A DNA stretch of 64,000 nucleotides from Solihabitans fulvus (GTDB taxonomy: Bacteria > Actinomycetota > Actinomycetes > Mycobacteriales > Pseudonocardiaceae): NCBI RefSeq assembly GCF_008386585.1, contig NZ_VUOB01000028.1, forward strand, positions 124,001-188,000. The letters are read 5' to 3'. Within the stretch, counting starts at the first letter, position 1; every line of letters starts with the position of its first letter. A program made the translations under genes and the position numbers. This document shows positions 34,946 through 44,125 of this stretch, one piece after another. The notes beneath the pieces were generated by a model, which worked only from the letters and a program-made list of their open reading frames with translations, made no database searches and had not been told where the DNA came from.

Positions 34946-35647
34946 TCATGCGACCGGTGGCGTGGGCATCAGCCCGAGCCTGCGGAGAAACGCGGTCGGA
35001 TCGCTGACCAGCGCGGTGAGTTCGCTGATTGCCGGGCTGTGCGGCCCACTCGCGAGCTCGCCGGGCGAACTCCTGGTGTGCAGTTGCCGCAGCACGTTCA
35101 GCAGTTCGTACTCGATCTCGGAGTTGCGCGCGCCCGCCGCCCAATGCGCGTCGACCACCAACGACAGGATCCGGCCTTGTTTGGCCGTCCCGCTGGCGTG
35201 ACGGCCGGGACTCTCCGCCGCGACCGTGCGGTCGACGATCGGGGACACTTGGTCGGAGAACCGCGCCAGGTCCGCCGACACGGCATCGACCAGTCTCATC
35301 ACGTCCGCCCGGCTCAACGGCACCTCCTCGACCCGGCTCGATGGCGTCGGCCCTGTGTCCGGTGTGGACGATTGCTGTTCCACCTGCACGGCAAGGGCTT
35401 GCATGGTGGCGGCGTTGGTCGCGGCCAGCACGCAGGCGTGCAACCCGTGCGGATCCACCAGCGTCTTCCACTCGGCGGCGAGGTTCACCGACACCACGTC
35501 CGCCGTCGGAGTGACCGCGACCGTGATCACACCGTCAGGGTCCCGGCCCTCGATGCTGTCGGCGGCGGCCTCAGCCGACGGTGTGGCCGGTCGAGCGTTG
35601 TAGTCCTCGTCGTCGGCTTCCTCGAAGCCCCAACGGCGATCGTTCAT
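34946..35647 (-). CDS. YbaB/EbfC-like domain protein
   Basis: 233 residues. Acidic N-terminus, then a YbaB-like strand-helix unit (GRDPDGVITVAVTPTADVVSVNLAAEWK, HGLHACVLAATNAATMQALA). The C-terminal half is helical. YbaB proteins bind DNA, but divergent copies are common in actinobacterial T7SS-type gene sets, where the role is unclear. Its ATG overlaps the stop of the small upstream gene (ATGA), and the EspC-like gene follows. Confidence 0.6.
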   Translation of the reverse strand: MNDRRWGFEEADDEDYNARPATPSAEAAADSIEGRDPDGVITVAVTPTADVVSVNLAAEWKTLVDPHGLHACVLAATNAATMQALAVQVEQQSSTPDTGPTPSSRVEEVPLSRADVMRLVDAVSADLARFSDQVSPIVDRTVAAESPGRHASGTAKQGRILSLVVDAHWAAGARNSEIEYELLNVLRQLHTRSSPGELASGPHSPAISELTALVSDPTAFLRRLGLMPTPPVA

Positions 35648-35838
35648 GTCCCGCTCCTGCGGTTGGTGACGGCGGCCAGCATCTCGGCCAGTCGTTGGTT
35701 GATGCGATCCCCTGTGACACACAGCAGCGCTTCGACAGCACTGCGTAACCCCCGGCGAGATGGTGCCACAGCCCGCCGGCACGTCGCCACCACTTGAGCC
35801 AGCCGACGCATCTCCTTGCCGCGCACGGCTCCCGGCAA
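35644..35838 (-). CDS. Small helical protein, first gene of T7SS-like module
   Basis: A 64-residue basic, helical product (RRLAQVVATCRRAVAPS, DRINQRLAEMLAAVTN). The start could be the ATG at 35838 or the one at 35811. Its stop overlaps the YbaB-like start, and this coupling is the main reason to call it. No family recognised. Confidence 0.5.
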   Translation of the reverse strand: MPGAVRGKEMRRLAQVVATCRRAVAPSRRGLRSAVEALLCVTGDRINQRLAEMLAAVTNRRSGT

Positions 35839-35949
35839 TCCCCGCTGCTTTCATCCGGCGAGACACCGCCGACCGGCCCGGCCACTGGATCGTTTCACCA
35901 CTATTGCCGCTTGCCAGTGAAAAGCGCGCGCCGATACAGTGCCTTTTTA

Positions 35950-35966
35950 TTAGGAAACTTTCTTAA
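35950..35966. promoter_or_regulatory. Near-palindromic operator before secreted phosphoesterase
   Basis: TTAGGAAACTTTCTTAA is a 17-bp palindrome with one mismatch, in an A/T-rich island 68 bp before the GTG at 36034. Similar TTAGGAAA/TTTCCTAA elements precede genes for secreted enzymes in other actinomycetes, from memory and not checked. Probably a repressor site controlling the three-gene operon. Confidence 0.5.
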
Positions 35967-36033
35967 CAGTTAGGTTCCAGGCCCCAGGTCCACGAACGAC
36001 CCGAGTTCCCTGTCCGGCCCGAAGGAGCACGAC

Positions 36034-37632
36034 GTGCGCCCACACCTCCTCCGCCGAACCCTGTCCGCGCTCGTGGCCGTCACCGCCACGGGCTTCCTGC
36101 TCTCCTCGGCCGTCTCCGTTCCCGCGTACGCGGCCGACATCCTGCTGTCCCAGGGAAAACCGGTGGCCACCTCCACCGTGGAGAAGCCTTCGCTCAGCGG
36201 TGACAAGGCCGTCGACGGCGACACCACGACGCGGTGGGCGAGCGCCGTGAGCGCCGATCCTCAGTGGCTGCGCGTCGACCTCGGCCAACCGTCCACAGTG
36301 CACAGAGTGCAACTGAACTGGGAGGCCGCCTACGCCAAGAAGTACCGGATCGAGATCTCCGACGACGGCGTGCACTTCAGCGTGGTCACCACCGTCGACA
36401 ACGGCCGCGGCGGGACCGACACCCTCTCCGGCCTCAACGCGCACGGCCGGTACCTGCGGTTCGTCGGCACCACCCGCGCCACGAAGTACGGCTACTCCCT
36501 CTGGGAGATCCAGGCGTTCGGCACCGCCGACTCGACCGGCGACACCCAGCCCCCGACCAGGCCGACCGGGCTCACCACCGGCGCGGTCACCGCGAACAGC
36601 GTCGCGCTGTCCTGGTCGCCCTCGACCGACAACGTCGGTGTCGTCGGCTACGACGTGCTGCGCGCCGGTCAGGTGGTCGCGACCAGCGCGACCACCTCCT
36701 ACAACGACACCGGTCTCGCCCCGGACACCAGCTACACCTACGCCGTCCGCGCCAGGGACGCCGCGGGGAACACCTCGGCGGCCAGCGACGCGGTCACCGC
36801 GCGGACGCAGTCCGGCGGCACCGGCTCGTTCGTGCTCGCGGCGGCCGGCGATATCGCGGAACGCTGCACCGCGAGCGACCCGAACTGCGTGCACCCGAAG
36901 ACCGCGAAACTGGTCGAGGCGATGCGGCCAGCAGCCGTGATCACCATGGGCGACAACCAGTACGACGACGCCCACCTGTCGGACTTCCAGAAGTACTACG
37001 ACACGACGTGGGGCAGATTCAAGAACATCACCCACCCGATCCCCGGCAACCACGAGTCCTACGACAGCCCGAAGTACCAGGGCTACCACGACTACTTCGG
37101 CCAGATCGCCACCCCGCAGGGCAACAACTACTACAGCTGGGACATGGGCAACTGGCACTTCGTCGCGCTGGACTCCAACGACTTCGTCACGCACGAACTC
37201 GCCGAGTCCCCGCAGCTCACCTGGCTGAAGCAGGACCTGGCCAAGAACACCAAGGGCTGTGTGGCCGCCTACTACCACCACCCCCGGTACAGCTCCGGTG
37301 ACCACGGCGACAACCCGGACAGCATCGCGCTGTGGCAGCTCATGGTCGACAACAAGGTGGACCTGGTGCTCAACGGGCACGACCACGACTACGAGCGGTT
37401 CCTGCCGCAGAACACCGACGGCAGGGCGGACCCGAACGGCCCGGTCGAGATCGTCGGCGGCACCGGCGGCGCCGACCTCTACGACCTGCACGCGACCCAC
37501 CCCACCACGGCGAAACTGCTGCGCACGTACGGCGTGCTGAAGCTGTCGATGACCGACACCACGTTCGCGACGCAACTCATCGGCGTCGACGGGGCGGTCC
37601 TGGACAGCAGCCCGACCTACACCTGCCACTAA
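36034..37632 (+). CDS. Secreted metallophosphoesterase with F5/8-type and FN3 domains
   Basis: 532 residues: signal peptide (to about 34), discoidin/F5/8 type C domain (about 38-168, DGDTTTRWASAV, LWEIQAFG), fibronectin III domain (about 175-258), then a calcineurin-like phosphoesterase (about 265-532). Metal ligands are visible in AAGDIAERC, MGDNQYDD, GNHES, HHPRY and NGHDHDYER. It would release phosphate from extracellular esters, with the two accessory domains binding carbohydrate or surfaces. GTG start after GAAGGAG. First gene of an operon with the MFS and TolB-like genes. Confidence 0.9.
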   Translation: MRPHLLRRTLSALVAVTATGFLLSSAVSVPAYAADILLSQGKPVATSTVEKPSLSGDKAVDGDTTTRWASAVSADPQWLRVDLGQPSTVHRVQLNWEAAYAKKYRIEISDDGVHFSVVTTVDNGRGGTDTLSGLNAHGRYLRFVGTTRATKYGYSLWEIQAFGTADSTGDTQPPTRPTGLTTGAVTANSVALSWSPSTDNVGVVGYDVLRAGQVVATSATTSYNDTGLAPDTSYTYAVRARDAAGNTSAASDAVTARTQSGGTGSFVLAAAGDIAERCTASDPNCVHPKTAKLVEAMRPAAVITMGDNQYDDAHLSDFQKYYDTTWGRFKNITHPIPGNHESYDSPKYQGYHDYFGQIATPQGNNYYSWDMGNWHFVALDSNDFVTHELAESPQLTWLKQDLAKNTKGCVAAYYHHPRYSSGDHGDNPDSIALWQLMVDNKVDLVLNGHDHDYERFLPQNTDGRADPNGPVEIVGGTGGADLYDLHATHPTTAKLLRTYGVLKLSMTDTTFATQLIGVDGAVLDSSPTYTCH

Positions 37633-37640
37633 GAGCTCCT

Positions 37641-38873
37641 ATGTACATCGCCGCGAACCACGCCCCTGACCCGCCGACCGCCACCGACCGAGGCCCCGGG
37701 CTGAGCCGGGTGTCCGCCAACGTCGTGGCGCTCGGCATGGTCAGCCTGGTCACCGACGTCTCCTCGGAGATGGTGACCGCCGTGCTCCCGCTGTACCTGG
37801 TGCTCGGCCTCGGTCTGAACCCGTTGCAGTTCGGCCTGCTCGACGGGCTCTACGCCGGGGCGACCGCGATCCTCCGGATGCTCGGCGGGCACCTCGCCGA
37901 CCGCTGGCGGCGGCTCAAGGCGGTCGCCGGTGTCGGCTACGGCCTGTCCGCCGTGTGCAAGCTCGGCCTACTGGCGGCCGGGTCCTCGGTCGCCGCGATC
38001 GGCGTCGTGCTCGCGGCCGACCGCACCGGCAAGGGCCTGCGCACCGGGCCGCGCGACGCGCTGATCTCGCTGAGCAGCGAGCCCGCGCTGCTCGGCAGGT
38101 CGTTCGGCGTGCACCGGACGCTGGACACCGTCGGCGCGTTCCTCGGTCCGCTGGCCGCGATGGCGGTGCTGGCGCTCAGCCTCGGCAGCTATCCGTCGGT
38201 GTTCTTCGCCAGCTTCTGCGTCGCCTCGGTCGCGGTGCTGCTGTTGGCGCTGTTCGTCCGCGACCGACGGGGAGCCGTCGAGCGCGCCGAGGTGTCCGTG
38301 CGGGCGGCCGTGAACCTGTTGCGGCACGGCGACTTCCGCAGAGTGGCCCTGTGGGCGGCGGTGCTTGGCCTGGCCACCGTCGGCGACTCGTTCGTCTACC
38401 TGGCGCTGCAACGGCGTTGGGACGTCGCGGCGACGTACTTCCCGCTGCTGCCGCTGGGCACCGCAGGCGTCTACCTGCCGCTGGCCGTCCCGGTCGGCCG
38501 ACTCGCCGACCGGATCGGCCGGTGGCCGGTGTTCCTCGCCGGGCATGCGGCGCTCGGCGCGGCGCTGCTCCTGCTGTGCGGACCGGTGTCCTGGGCGGGT
38601 TTCGCCGTGCTGGCGCTCGGCCTGCACGGCGTGTTCTACGCGGCTACCGACGGGGTGCTGATGGCCGCGGCCGGACCACTGGTCCCTGCCGGGCTGCGGG
38701 CCACCGGGCTCGCGGTCGTGCAAACCGGGCAGGCGGTCGCCAGGATGCTCTCGTCTGTCCTGTTCGGACTGTCGTGGACTCTTCTTGGGCTGCGCCCCGC
38801 CATGCTCGTCGCGGCGGGCGCGCTCACCGTTGTCGTCCTCGTGGCGGCGTTCAGCAGACAGGTGCGGACATGA
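37641..38873 (+). CDS. MFS transporter
   Basis: 410 residues, about 12 membrane helices. The loop motif GGHLADRWRRLK and the DRTGKGLRTGPRDALIS segment are typical of an MFS subgroup common in actinobacteria. It starts 8 bp after the phosphoesterase and its stop overlaps the next start (ATGA). Substrate unknown; export or import of the phosphoesterase product is only an inference. Confidence 0.85.
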   Translation: MYIAANHAPDPPTATDRGPGLSRVSANVVALGMVSLVTDVSSEMVTAVLPLYLVLGLGLNPLQFGLLDGLYAGATAILRMLGGHLADRWRRLKAVAGVGYGLSAVCKLGLLAAGSSVAAIGVVLAADRTGKGLRTGPRDALISLSSEPALLGRSFGVHRTLDTVGAFLGPLAAMAVLALSLGSYPSVFFASFCVASVAVLLLALFVRDRRGAVERAEVSVRAAVNLLRHGDFRRVALWAAVLGLATVGDSFVYLALQRRWDVAATYFPLLPLGTAGVYLPLAVPVGRLADRIGRWPVFLAGHAALGAALLLLCGPVSWAGFAVLALGLHGVFYAATDGVLMAAAGPLVPAGLRATGLAVVQTGQAVARMLSSVLFGLSWTLLGLRPAMLVAAGALTVVVLVAAFSRQVRT

Positions 38874-39817
38874 GGAAGATCGTTCTCGCGCTCGCCGGGT
38901 CGATCCTGCTGATCGGGGCGGCGGTGATCTTCACCGTGACCGCGCGCCAGGGCTCCTCCTCGGCGGAGCCCCCGGTCGAGCAGCTCACGCTCGCGCCCGG
39001 CCAACTGTTGTTCCGCAGCAACGACACCGGAAGGGTCACTGCGGTGCCGCTGGCCGACCCCGGCGGGGCTCGCCGATCCAGCGGCATGAAGTGCGACCGG
39101 TTCGCCGTCGCGCGGCAGACCGCGGTGTGCCTGGCAGCGCGGCCGGGCGTGCTCCCACCGGTCACCGATATCATGGTCCTCGACGCCAATCTCGCCGTCC
39201 GCCACCAGGAGGCCCTGCCGGGAACGCCGAGCCGCGCCAGAGTGTCCCCGGACGGGAAGCTCGTGCAGTGGACGCTGTTCGTCACCGGAGACTCCTACGC
39301 CGCAACGGGTTTCTCGACGAGGGCCGGGCTGTACGAGGTGGAGACCGAGCGACTGGTCAAGACGATCGAGGAACTTCCGGTGTTCCTCGACGGCAACCGG
39401 TACTTCGCATCGGACGTCAACTACTGGGGCATCACGTTCGCGCCGGACGGCAACCGTTTCTACGCCACCCTCGGCAGTAGGGGCAGGACGTACCTGGTCG
39501 AGGCGGACTACGCGCGCTACCAGGGCAAGGCGATCCGCGAGAACGTCGAGTGCCCGTCGCTGTCCCCGGACGGCACCAGGATCGCGTTCAAGAAGAAGGT
39601 CGGAGACGGAGTCTGGCGACTGTCGGTCCTCGACCTCGCGACGCAGCAGGAGACCGCACTCGCCGAGACCCTCAGCGTCGACGACCAGGCGCTCTGGCAG
39701 GACGACAGGACCGTCCTCTACCGGCTGGACAACGACATCTGGGCAGTCCAGGCCGACGGCACCAGCAGTCCCCGGCTGCTGGCCCGCGACGCCTCCTCGC
39801 CCGCGGTCACAAGCTGA
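38870..39817 (+). CDS. Membrane-anchored TolB/WD40-like beta-propeller protein
   Basis: 315 residues. An N-terminal helix (VLALAGSILLIGAAVIFTVTA) anchors or exports it. The remainder has TolB-like propeller repeats (RVSPDGKLVQWTL, ITFAPDGNRFYATL, PSLSPDGTRIAFKK, VQADGTSSPRLL). Translationally coupled to the MFS gene. Probably an extracytoplasmic sensor or scaffold for the operon. Confidence 0.75.
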   Translation: MRKIVLALAGSILLIGAAVIFTVTARQGSSSAEPPVEQLTLAPGQLLFRSNDTGRVTAVPLADPGGARRSSGMKCDRFAVARQTAVCLAARPGVLPPVTDIMVLDANLAVRHQEALPGTPSRARVSPDGKLVQWTLFVTGDSYAATGFSTRAGLYEVETERLVKTIEELPVFLDGNRYFASDVNYWGITFAPDGNRFYATLGSRGRTYLVEADYARYQGKAIRENVECPSLSPDGTRIAFKKKVGDGVWRLSVLDLATQQETALAETLSVDDQALWQDDRTVLYRLDNDIWAVQADGTSSPRLLARDASSPAVTS

Positions 39818-39938
39818 GCAGGAAACGAGCACAGCTCCCGCAGAACGGTCCAGCGAGCCCGCTCGGCTCCGGCCAACTGGTTGACCGTGAGCCTCTCGTT
39901 GGCGGTGCCCGGATCCCGTGGACCACCCTCCTGGCCCA

Positions 39939-39966
39939 TGACAGCGCCGTGTCAGGAGTGCTGTCA
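39939..39966. promoter_or_regulatory. TGACA inverted-repeat cluster upstream of DUF4097 gene
   Basis: TGACA-N6-TGTCA spans 39939-39954, and TGACAGC/GCTGTCA pair over 39939-39966. Another TGTCAGC lies shortly downstream. The cluster is 106 bp before the DUF4097 start, in the 254-bp gap that otherwise holds no gene, and looks like a dimeric regulator site. Confidence 0.4.
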
Positions 39967-40071
39967 CCGCGGTGGCCGTCCGGTGTCAGCGCGGCGGGCG
40001 ATCGTTGCTTCCGTGATCAGCACGGGGTCCCCACCAACGGGGACGCCCGAACGAGTTCTCAGGAGCACACC

Positions 40072-40737
40072 ATGCAGACCTTCGCCACCCCCTCCCCCGT
40101 CTCCGTCGTCCTGGACATCCCCGCCGGGCGCGTCCAGTTCATCGCCGCTGACCGGGCCGACACCACCATCGAGATCGCGCCGGTCGACGCCTCCAGGGGC
40201 CGCGACGTGAAGGCGGCCGAGCAGATCACGGTCGACCACGGCGACGGCGTGCTGCGGATCCAGGCCCCTGAGGCGCGCAACCAGTACTTCGGCCAGTCCG
40301 GATCCGTCGAGATCACGGTGTGGCTGCCCACAGGTTCCCGGGTCGAGGCGACGGCAGGGGCCGCCGAGCTGCGCACTGTGGGACGGCTCGGCGACCTCGC
40401 CTTCGAGGGCGCGCACGGCGTGGTCGAGCTTGACGAGGCCGACAGCGTCCGCCTCACCGTGCACGTCGCCGACGTCTCGGTCGGCCGCCTGGGCGGACCA
40501 GCGGAGATCAGCGTCGCCAAGGGCGACATCCGCATCGGCGACGCCGCGCGCGGCAAGGTCACGCTGAGCACTCAGGCCGGGTCGATCTCGGTCAGCGCCG
40601 CCCCCGGCGTCTCGGCCGCCCTCGACGCCAGCACCTCCTACGGCCGGATCAGCAACAGCCTCAGGAACGACGGCACCACCCAGCTCGACATCCACGCGAC
40701 CACGTCCTACGGCGACATCTCCGCGCACAGCCGCTGA
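40072..40737 (+). CDS. DUF4097 family beta-helix/adhesin-like protein
   Basis: 221 residues. Repeated short beta strands (FIAADRADTTIEIAPV, VEITVWLPTGSRVEATAG, GDIRIGDAARGKVTLSTQAG, STSYGRISNSL, TTSYGDISAHSR) match the DUF4097 fold that is frequent in actinomycetes. No signal peptide. Function unknown; often placed near transporters and regulators. ATG after AGGAG. Confidence 0.8.
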   Translation: MQTFATPSPVSVVLDIPAGRVQFIAADRADTTIEIAPVDASRGRDVKAAEQITVDHGDGVLRIQAPEARNQYFGQSGSVEITVWLPTGSRVEATAGAAELRTVGRLGDLAFEGAHGVVELDEADSVRLTVHVADVSVGRLGGPAEISVAKGDIRIGDAARGKVTLSTQAGSISVSAAPGVSAALDASTSYGRISNSLRNDGTTQLDIHATTSYGDISAHSR

Positions 40738-40798
40738 ACAGCACCTCCAGGAAATCGCTGCGGCCCTGACCGCCCTGACCCGTGAACCCCGTGGCCGG

Positions 40799-41275
40799 TC
40801 AGCCCGCGCGGTAGCGCTGGTCCTGGTCCAGCGCCGGCGCCACCGAGGGCTGCCGCCCGGCCTCCTCGGGTGCCGGCTCCACCACCAGCCGGCTCGGCGT
40901 CTTCCTGCCGGACTCGACCTGGGTAGCCATCTCCTCAGCCAGCAGCTGTTCCCTGCGGCGCCTACGGATCCGGATCAACACCACCATCACACAGCCGTGC
41001 ACCAGGGCGAGCAGCAACAGCGTGTAACCCAGCTTCGCAACGAGGTTCTGCGCCGGGCTGCCCACATCGATCCGGACGGTCGACATCAGGGCGAGCAGAC
41101 CGAGCATCACCAGGTGAAACAGCCCCACGACGAGCTGGTTGGCCGACCGAGCCCCGGGCTCGTCGGCATGGAACTCCGTCAGATAGGCACGGCCGCTGCG
41201 CGCGAGCAACTGCCCGTCCGCCAGGACGAGCACAACGCCAATGACCAGGTAGACGACGTATTCCTGAGTGCCCAT
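40799..41275 (-). CDS. Three-helix membrane protein
   Basis: 158 residues with three membrane segments (VVYLVIGVVLVLADGQLL, QLVVGLFHLVMLGLLALM, LGYTLLLLALVHGCVMVVLI) and a charged cytoplasmic tail. ATG at 41275 is chosen over the upstream in-frame start because the membrane segment then begins at once. No family recognised. Converges with the DUF4097 gene. The 256-bp gap on its other side shows no further gene. Confidence 0.6.
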   Translation of the reverse strand: MGTQEYVVYLVIGVVLVLADGQLLARSGRAYLTEFHADEPGARSANQLVVGLFHLVMLGLLALMSTVRIDVGSPAQNLVAKLGYTLLLLALVHGCVMVVLIRIRRRRREQLLAEEMATQVESGRKTPSRLVVEPAPEEAGRQPSVAPALDQDQRYRAG

Positions 41276-41531
41276 CACGCGTCCTTCCTCGTTGGCTCCC
41301 GACACCGCCCGGCCGGCGAGGTCGCTCACGAAGGGGAATACCCCGCGACGGCCGCCACCATGCGGCAGACGCGGTCACAGCCCTCTCGGGTATGCACAGC
41401 GGGTCCCGCAGTGGGGCCGCCGTCCGCCGCACCCAGGCTCGCTGCCGTGTCCGAGAGCTGACCGGCCAGACCGTCTGGCGTACCGTTTCGGCAGCGATCC
41501 ATGTCGACGCTCGCTGACACGGGGAGGCTCG

Positions 41532-41906
41532 ATGACCGACGCGCTGCGGTTGGGCAACTGGGAAGGCGAGTGGCCCGAGGTGAAGCTGCTCGACGAGCGG
41601 CTGTACGTCCAGCTCGCCCCGGAGAGCGACGACTTCCAGGCCACGCTGCTGGCCGAGTACGGCCGGCCTGGGCAGGTGGCCACCCGGCACGACTTCCGTT
41701 GGGGCACACTGACCGCGATCGCATTCCCGGCCGCGCCGGAGCGGCCGGAATGGATCACGCACCTGGTGTTCGGTGGCTGCACCGAGCCGCAGGCCCGCGA
41801 ACACCTGGTGGCGATCGGCCTCGGCGGCGCGCCGATCACCACGGTGTACCCGCCGGGCGTGCCGATCGAGGGCGGATCGCCTTCGGACGATCCCGACGAA
41901 CTGTGA
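41532..41906 (+). CDS. Small soluble protein of unknown function
   Basis: 124 residues, acidic, starting at an ATG after GGGGAGG. Hydrophobic strands (LYVQLAP, TAIAFPA, WITHLVFGG) suggest a compact alpha/beta domain. I recognise no family. It stands alone with a strong symmetric terminator after it. Confidence 0.55.
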   Translation: MTDALRLGNWEGEWPEVKLLDERLYVQLAPESDDFQATLLAEYGRPGQVATRHDFRWGTLTAIAFPAAPERPEWITHLVFGGCTEPQAREHLVAIGLGGAPITTVYPPGVPIEGGSPSDDPDEL

Positions 41907-41919
41907 CTCCGTTGGCGCT

Positions 41920-41965
41920 CACCCCCTACCGGGCAGGAACTCCGGCGTTGCGGCGGTAGGGGGTG
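41920..41965. terminator. Bidirectional hairpin terminator
   Basis: CACCCCCTACCG (41920-41931) and CGGTAGGGGGTG (41954-41965) form a perfect 12-bp stem around a 22-nt loop, between convergent genes ending at 41906 and 41976. Confidence 0.75.
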
Positions 41966-41975
41966 CCGGGGCTGG

Positions 41976-42779
41976 TCAGCCGCTGGCGTGGGCGGCGTTG
42001 TCGAGCCAGTGCTGGGCGAGGTCGGTGTCGCCGTCGACGCTGATGTTGGTGGTTTCGCGGTCGGTGAGAGGGAGTCGTCGGGTCAGGATCAGCAGCAGCG
42101 ATCGCGCCGGGCCGGTCACCGTCACATCGGCCCGCTGGGTTCCGGGCTGCCACGTTGCCCCGTCCGGCCGCCGTTCGACGAACCACGCGCCCGCGCCGTC
42201 CGCGGTGTCGGTGGCCAGCCACTGGAGGGTCTGCCCCGTGCCCCGGAAGGCGTGAGCGGACTCGGGCCGCTGCATCTCCCAGGTGGGCGAGGTGAGCATC
42301 GCGAGGTGGTTGGTGATGAGCGCGGCCGCGATGTCGGCTTCGATGTCGGCCGGCCGGCCCGCCGCGTTGGCTGCGTCAAAGCCGTGGACGACCGCCTCGT
42401 TGAGCATGCTGGCCATCCAGAATCGCGTCCCGGACCGCTGGTCGCCCGCGGCGTTGAACACCGGCGCGTCAAGCGCGTCATCGGAGCAGGCGCTGGCGAC
42501 CCGCTGCGCGGACTCCGACAGCCATGCCTGCCACTCGCGGGGGTCGGTGGGAGGCACCGCCATCTCCATGGGCAGCTGTGTGGGGTCGGTGATGCGCCGC
42601 TCGATGATCTCCGCGACCCAGTGCTGGGTCTGGCCCACGTGGTTGACCAGGTCAGTGACAGTCCACTTCGGGGCCGTCGGCACGGCGGCGTCAGGTCCGG
42701 CCGCGACAGCTGATTCCGCCAGGCGCCGGGTGTGTTCGACGATCGCGCGCCGGGCAGTTTCCGCGTTCAGTTCGGTCAT
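41976..42779 (-). CDS. Maleylpyruvate isomerase-like (DinB-fold, mycothiol type) protein
   Basis: 267 residues. An N-terminal DinB-like four-helix domain with metal-ligand positions (WTVTDLVNHVGQTQHW, ESAQRV, NEAVVHGFDA) and a C-terminal SCP2-like domain, the layout of mycothiol-dependent maleylpyruvate isomerases. Most such actinobacterial proteins have unknown thiol-transfer substrates. Start at the ATG at 42779; an ATG 18 nt upstream is possible. It follows the biosynthetic operon by 86 bp on the same strand but probably is not part of it. Confidence 0.75.
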   Translation of the reverse strand: MTELNAETARRAIVEHTRRLAESAVAAGPDAAVPTAPKWTVTDLVNHVGQTQHWVAEIIERRITDPTQLPMEMAVPPTDPREWQAWLSESAQRVASACSDDALDAPVFNAAGDQRSGTRFWMASMLNEAVVHGFDAANAAGRPADIEADIAAALITNHLAMLTSPTWEMQRPESAHAFRGTGQTLQWLATDTADGAGAWFVERRPDGATWQPGTQRADVTVTGPARSLLLILTRRLPLTDRETTNISVDGDTDLAQHWLDNAAHASG

Positions 42780-42865
42780 GAGAGCTGAGCATGCCATCAG
42801 GGCGCTCTACTTTCGACTGTGGCGGCAGCACACCGAGCCCAACGACCCAGAGACCGGCTGGCCAC

Positions 42866-44125
42866 TCAACGCAAGGAGCGGACTACCGGGCTCACGGCGA
42901 CCAGGCAGGCGCACGCCAACACCGCGCCGCCGCAGACCAGAAACAGCGTCGTCGTGCCGTACGGGAGCAGGACGCCGGCGACCGTGTAGGAGAACGGCTC
43001 GAACGCCACCGTGGCCAGAACGACGAGGCTCATCACCCGGCCCAGCAGCTGCCTTGGCACTCGCTCCTGCAACGTGGCCACGACGACCACGCCGAGAAAC
43101 GCGGACCCGAGGCCGACGAGTGTGACGACGGCCGTCGCGGCGACGACCTGGGTGACGGCTGCCAGTCCGGCCGTGCCCGCGCCGATCGCCGCGATCCCGC
43201 CGACCACGGTCCAGCCGCGCCGGGTGGGCGGACGCCACCCGGCCATCAGTGAGCCGGCCACCGAACCAGCGCCGAAACCGGAAAGCACGATGCCAAGGGA
43301 CCCCGCGCCACCAAGGCGTTGGTCGGCGAGCACCGCGCCGCCCACGATCACGGGGCCAACGACCGCGATGTTGATCACGGCGATGGCCACCAGCATCCCC
43401 CGCACCAGCGGTTCGCGCCAGGCGTAGCTCAGTCCCGCGCCGAGGGCACGCGCACTGCTGAGCTGCCGCTCACCGTCGATGGCATCCGGATCGGCGTCGT
43501 CCCCGGCACCTCCACGACGTCGCACCACCCGGACGAGCGTGCTGAACGCGATGGCGGTCAACGCCGCCAACACAGCGATCCCACCCAGCGTCGCGTCAAA
43601 GCCGATCGCCGCGATGGCCCCGGCAGCCACCGCAGGACCGACCAGATCACCCCCCGACTCCGCACCCTGCACCAGCGCGTTGACCCTGGCGAGCCGCTCG
43701 GTCGGCACGACGGCCGGCAACAACGCCAGAGCCGCAGGGAAGTACGCCGCGTCGGCCGTACCGAGCAGCGCGGCGAGCAGCGCGACCATCGTCACCGACG
43801 GCGAGGTGAACGTGATCAGCGCGCCAAGGGCGAGCAGGACCGCGACCCGCAGCCAGGCGGCGGCGACCGCGACACGGGCCGGATCGAAGCGGTCGACCAG
43901 TACTCCGGCGGGCAGCAGGAGCACCGCTCGCGGCAGCGCCACCGCCACAAGCACAAACCCTGTGGCGATCCCGGGTTCCGACAGCCTGAGCACGAAAAGC
44001 GTGAGCCAGATGACGAACAGCGCATCGACCACGGCCGCCAGCCCCTGACCCACGACCAGGCGGCGCAACTGCGGATCGCCGAGCGGTTCGTGCGGAGGAG
44101 AGTGGGCGGTTGATCCCCTCGTCAT
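42866..44125 (-). CDS. MFS exporter of the biosynthetic operon
   Basis: 419 residues, about 12 membrane helices, of the EntS/MFS_3 type (LVVGQGLAAVVDALFVIWLTLF, LPAGVLVDRFDPAR). Such proteins export siderophores and other natural products. ATG at 44125 has TGAGGAGCG before it, and its first bases overlap the stop of a 40-codon ORF (ATGA). Last gene of the cluster and the expected product exporter. Confidence 0.85.
   Translation of the reverse strand: MTRGSTAHSPPHEPLGDPQLRRLVVGQGLAAVVDALFVIWLTLFVLRLSEPGIATGFVLVAVALPRAVLLLPAGVLVDRFDPARVAVAAAWLRVAVLLALGALITFTSPSVTMVALLAALLGTADAAYFPAALALLPAVVPTERLARVNALVQGAESGGDLVGPAVAAGAIAAIGFDATLGGIAVLAALTAIAFSTLVRVVRRRGGAGDDADPDAIDGERQLSSARALGAGLSYAWREPLVRGMLVAIAVINIAVVGPVIVGGAVLADQRLGGAGSLGIVLSGFGAGSVAGSLMAGWRPPTRRGWTVVGGIAAIGAGTAGLAAVTQVVAATAVVTLVGLGSAFLGVVVVATLQERVPRQLLGRVMSLVVLATVAFEPFSYTVAGVLLPYGTTTLFLVCGGAVLACACLVAVSPVVRSLR

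Noticed and set aside
33232..35838. Complete type VII secretion locus
   Set aside because: No EccC-type ATPase, EccB/D/E or mycosin gene is present; only putative substrate-like genes.
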